From an uncultured Nostocoides sp. (GTDB lineage Bacteria > Actinomycetota > Actinomycetes > Actinomycetales > Dermatophilaceae): 64,000 nt of DNA. The stretch is from positions 1 through 64,000 of the forward strand of contig CALLZC010000083.1 of assembly GCA_937858995.1 (NCBI GenBank). Direction: 5' to 3'. Each line of letters begins with the position of its first letter. Within the stretch, counting starts at the first letter, position 1. Of this stretch, positions 63,711 through 64,000 are shown piece after piece. The notes under the pieces are model-generated. The model did not search any database and was not told the DNA's origin. It was given only the letters and a program-made list of their open reading frames with translations. Made by a program: the position numbers and the translations under genes.

Positions 63711-64000
63711 ATGTCGAGCACCGGATCGCCGACGGCGCAGGCACGGGCGCGCGCGCCCGGCCGCGACCGCATCCTGCTCATGTCGAGCAATGGCGCGGGG
63801 ATGGGTCACCTCACCCGGCTGCTGGCGTATGCCGCGCACCTGCCTCCCGAGGTGGAGCCCTATGTGCTTTCGCTCTCCCAGGCGGTGCCGTTGGTGGGCC
63901 AGTTTGGCTATCGCTACGAGTACCTGCCCTCCCACGGTGCGCTGGGGATGGCGCCTACCGGGTGGGAGGCGCTCTTCGAGGAGCGCTTGCATGAGGTCGT
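63711..64000 (+). CDS. Glycosyltransferase, MurG-like N-terminal part (runs off window)
   Basis: The first 96 residues of a gene cut by the window end. After a basic leader (ARARAPGRDR) comes ILLMSSNGAGMGHLTRLLAY, the glycine-rich acceptor loop of GT-B enzymes such as MurG and family 28, and EPYVLSLSQAVPLVGQFG. Divergent from the dehydrogenase and presumably part of the same surface polysaccharide locus. The C-terminal donor domain is not visible. Confidence 0.75.
   Translation, partial: MSSTGSPTAQARARAPGRDRILLMSSNGAGMGHLTRLLAYAAHLPPEVEPYVLSLSQAVPLVGQFGYRYEYLPSHGALGMAPTGWEALFEERLHEV

Overview
The window is about 70% GC, densely coded DNA from an actinomycete. The content fits Actinomycetota of the Micrococcales type (Intrasporangiaceae or Dermatophilaceae are my guess, low certainty): actinobacteria-typical families (DUF3073, DUF3151, LprG/P55, a mycothiol-amidase-like deacetylase, ArfABC-like proteins, HelR-type helicase, 6C RNA), many GTG starts, and many start codons that sit 6-7 nt after a TANNNT -10 box, the signature of leaderless mRNAs. 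No rRNA, tRNA, insertion sequence, prophage or CRISPR array was seen. No gene-free stretch exceeds about 300 bases; the longest (40100-40390) holds a 6C small RNA.

Layout. 1-5 kb: DUF4230 and MOSC proteins, a SigE-family sigma factor with its membrane partner, and a three-domain flavoprotein related to thioredoxin reductase but lacking its CxxC. 5-12.3 kb: ClpB, gluconate permease and gluconokinase, and an LprG-like lipoprotein overlapping a P55-like exporter. 12.3-18.2 kb: META-domain lipoprotein, Tat-exported intradiol dioxygenase-like lipoprotein, alpha/beta hydrolase, exonuclease III, a short-chain dehydrogenase and a secreted glycosidase-like protein. 18.2-31.3 kb: UDP-GlcNAc 2-epimerase, PyrE, LemA, a glutaryl-CoA-dehydrogenase-like enzyme, PIG-L deacetylase, DedA, a secreted tripeptidyl-aminopeptidase-like hydrolase, a complete polar amino acid ABC transporter and PEP carboxylase.

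31.5-43 kb: class II aldolase, DUF3151, GNAT, PurA, a GntR regulator with its membrane-protein partner and a good operator, HelR-type helicase, LuxR-type regulator, 6C RNA, then purD-purC and a sterol-carrier-family gene. 43-50 kb: oxidoreductase, M1 aminopeptidase, and an arfABC-like operon whose third gene is hugely enlarged by an acidic, roughly 20-residue tandem repeat and carries three copies of the ArfC terminal domain. 50-59.3 kb: purF, a DUF6394/ion-channel pair, purM, a lipoprotein, a cysteine hydrolase, an NCS1 nucleobase permease and DUF3073. 59.5-64 kb: a surface polysaccharide locus (glycosyltransferases, ABC-2 exporter, nucleotide-sugar dehydrogenase) running off the right end.

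Themes. Five de novo purine genes (purA, purD, purC, purF, purM) plus a nucleobase permease make purine supply the main metabolic theme. wecB at 18 kb and the dehydrogenase at 62 kb together could make UDP-ManNAc and its uronic acid for the export locus. The most novel items are the repeat-expanded ArfC-like protein, the over-represented heptamer GGCATAC/GTATGCC, and a family of shared palindromic intergenic elements.
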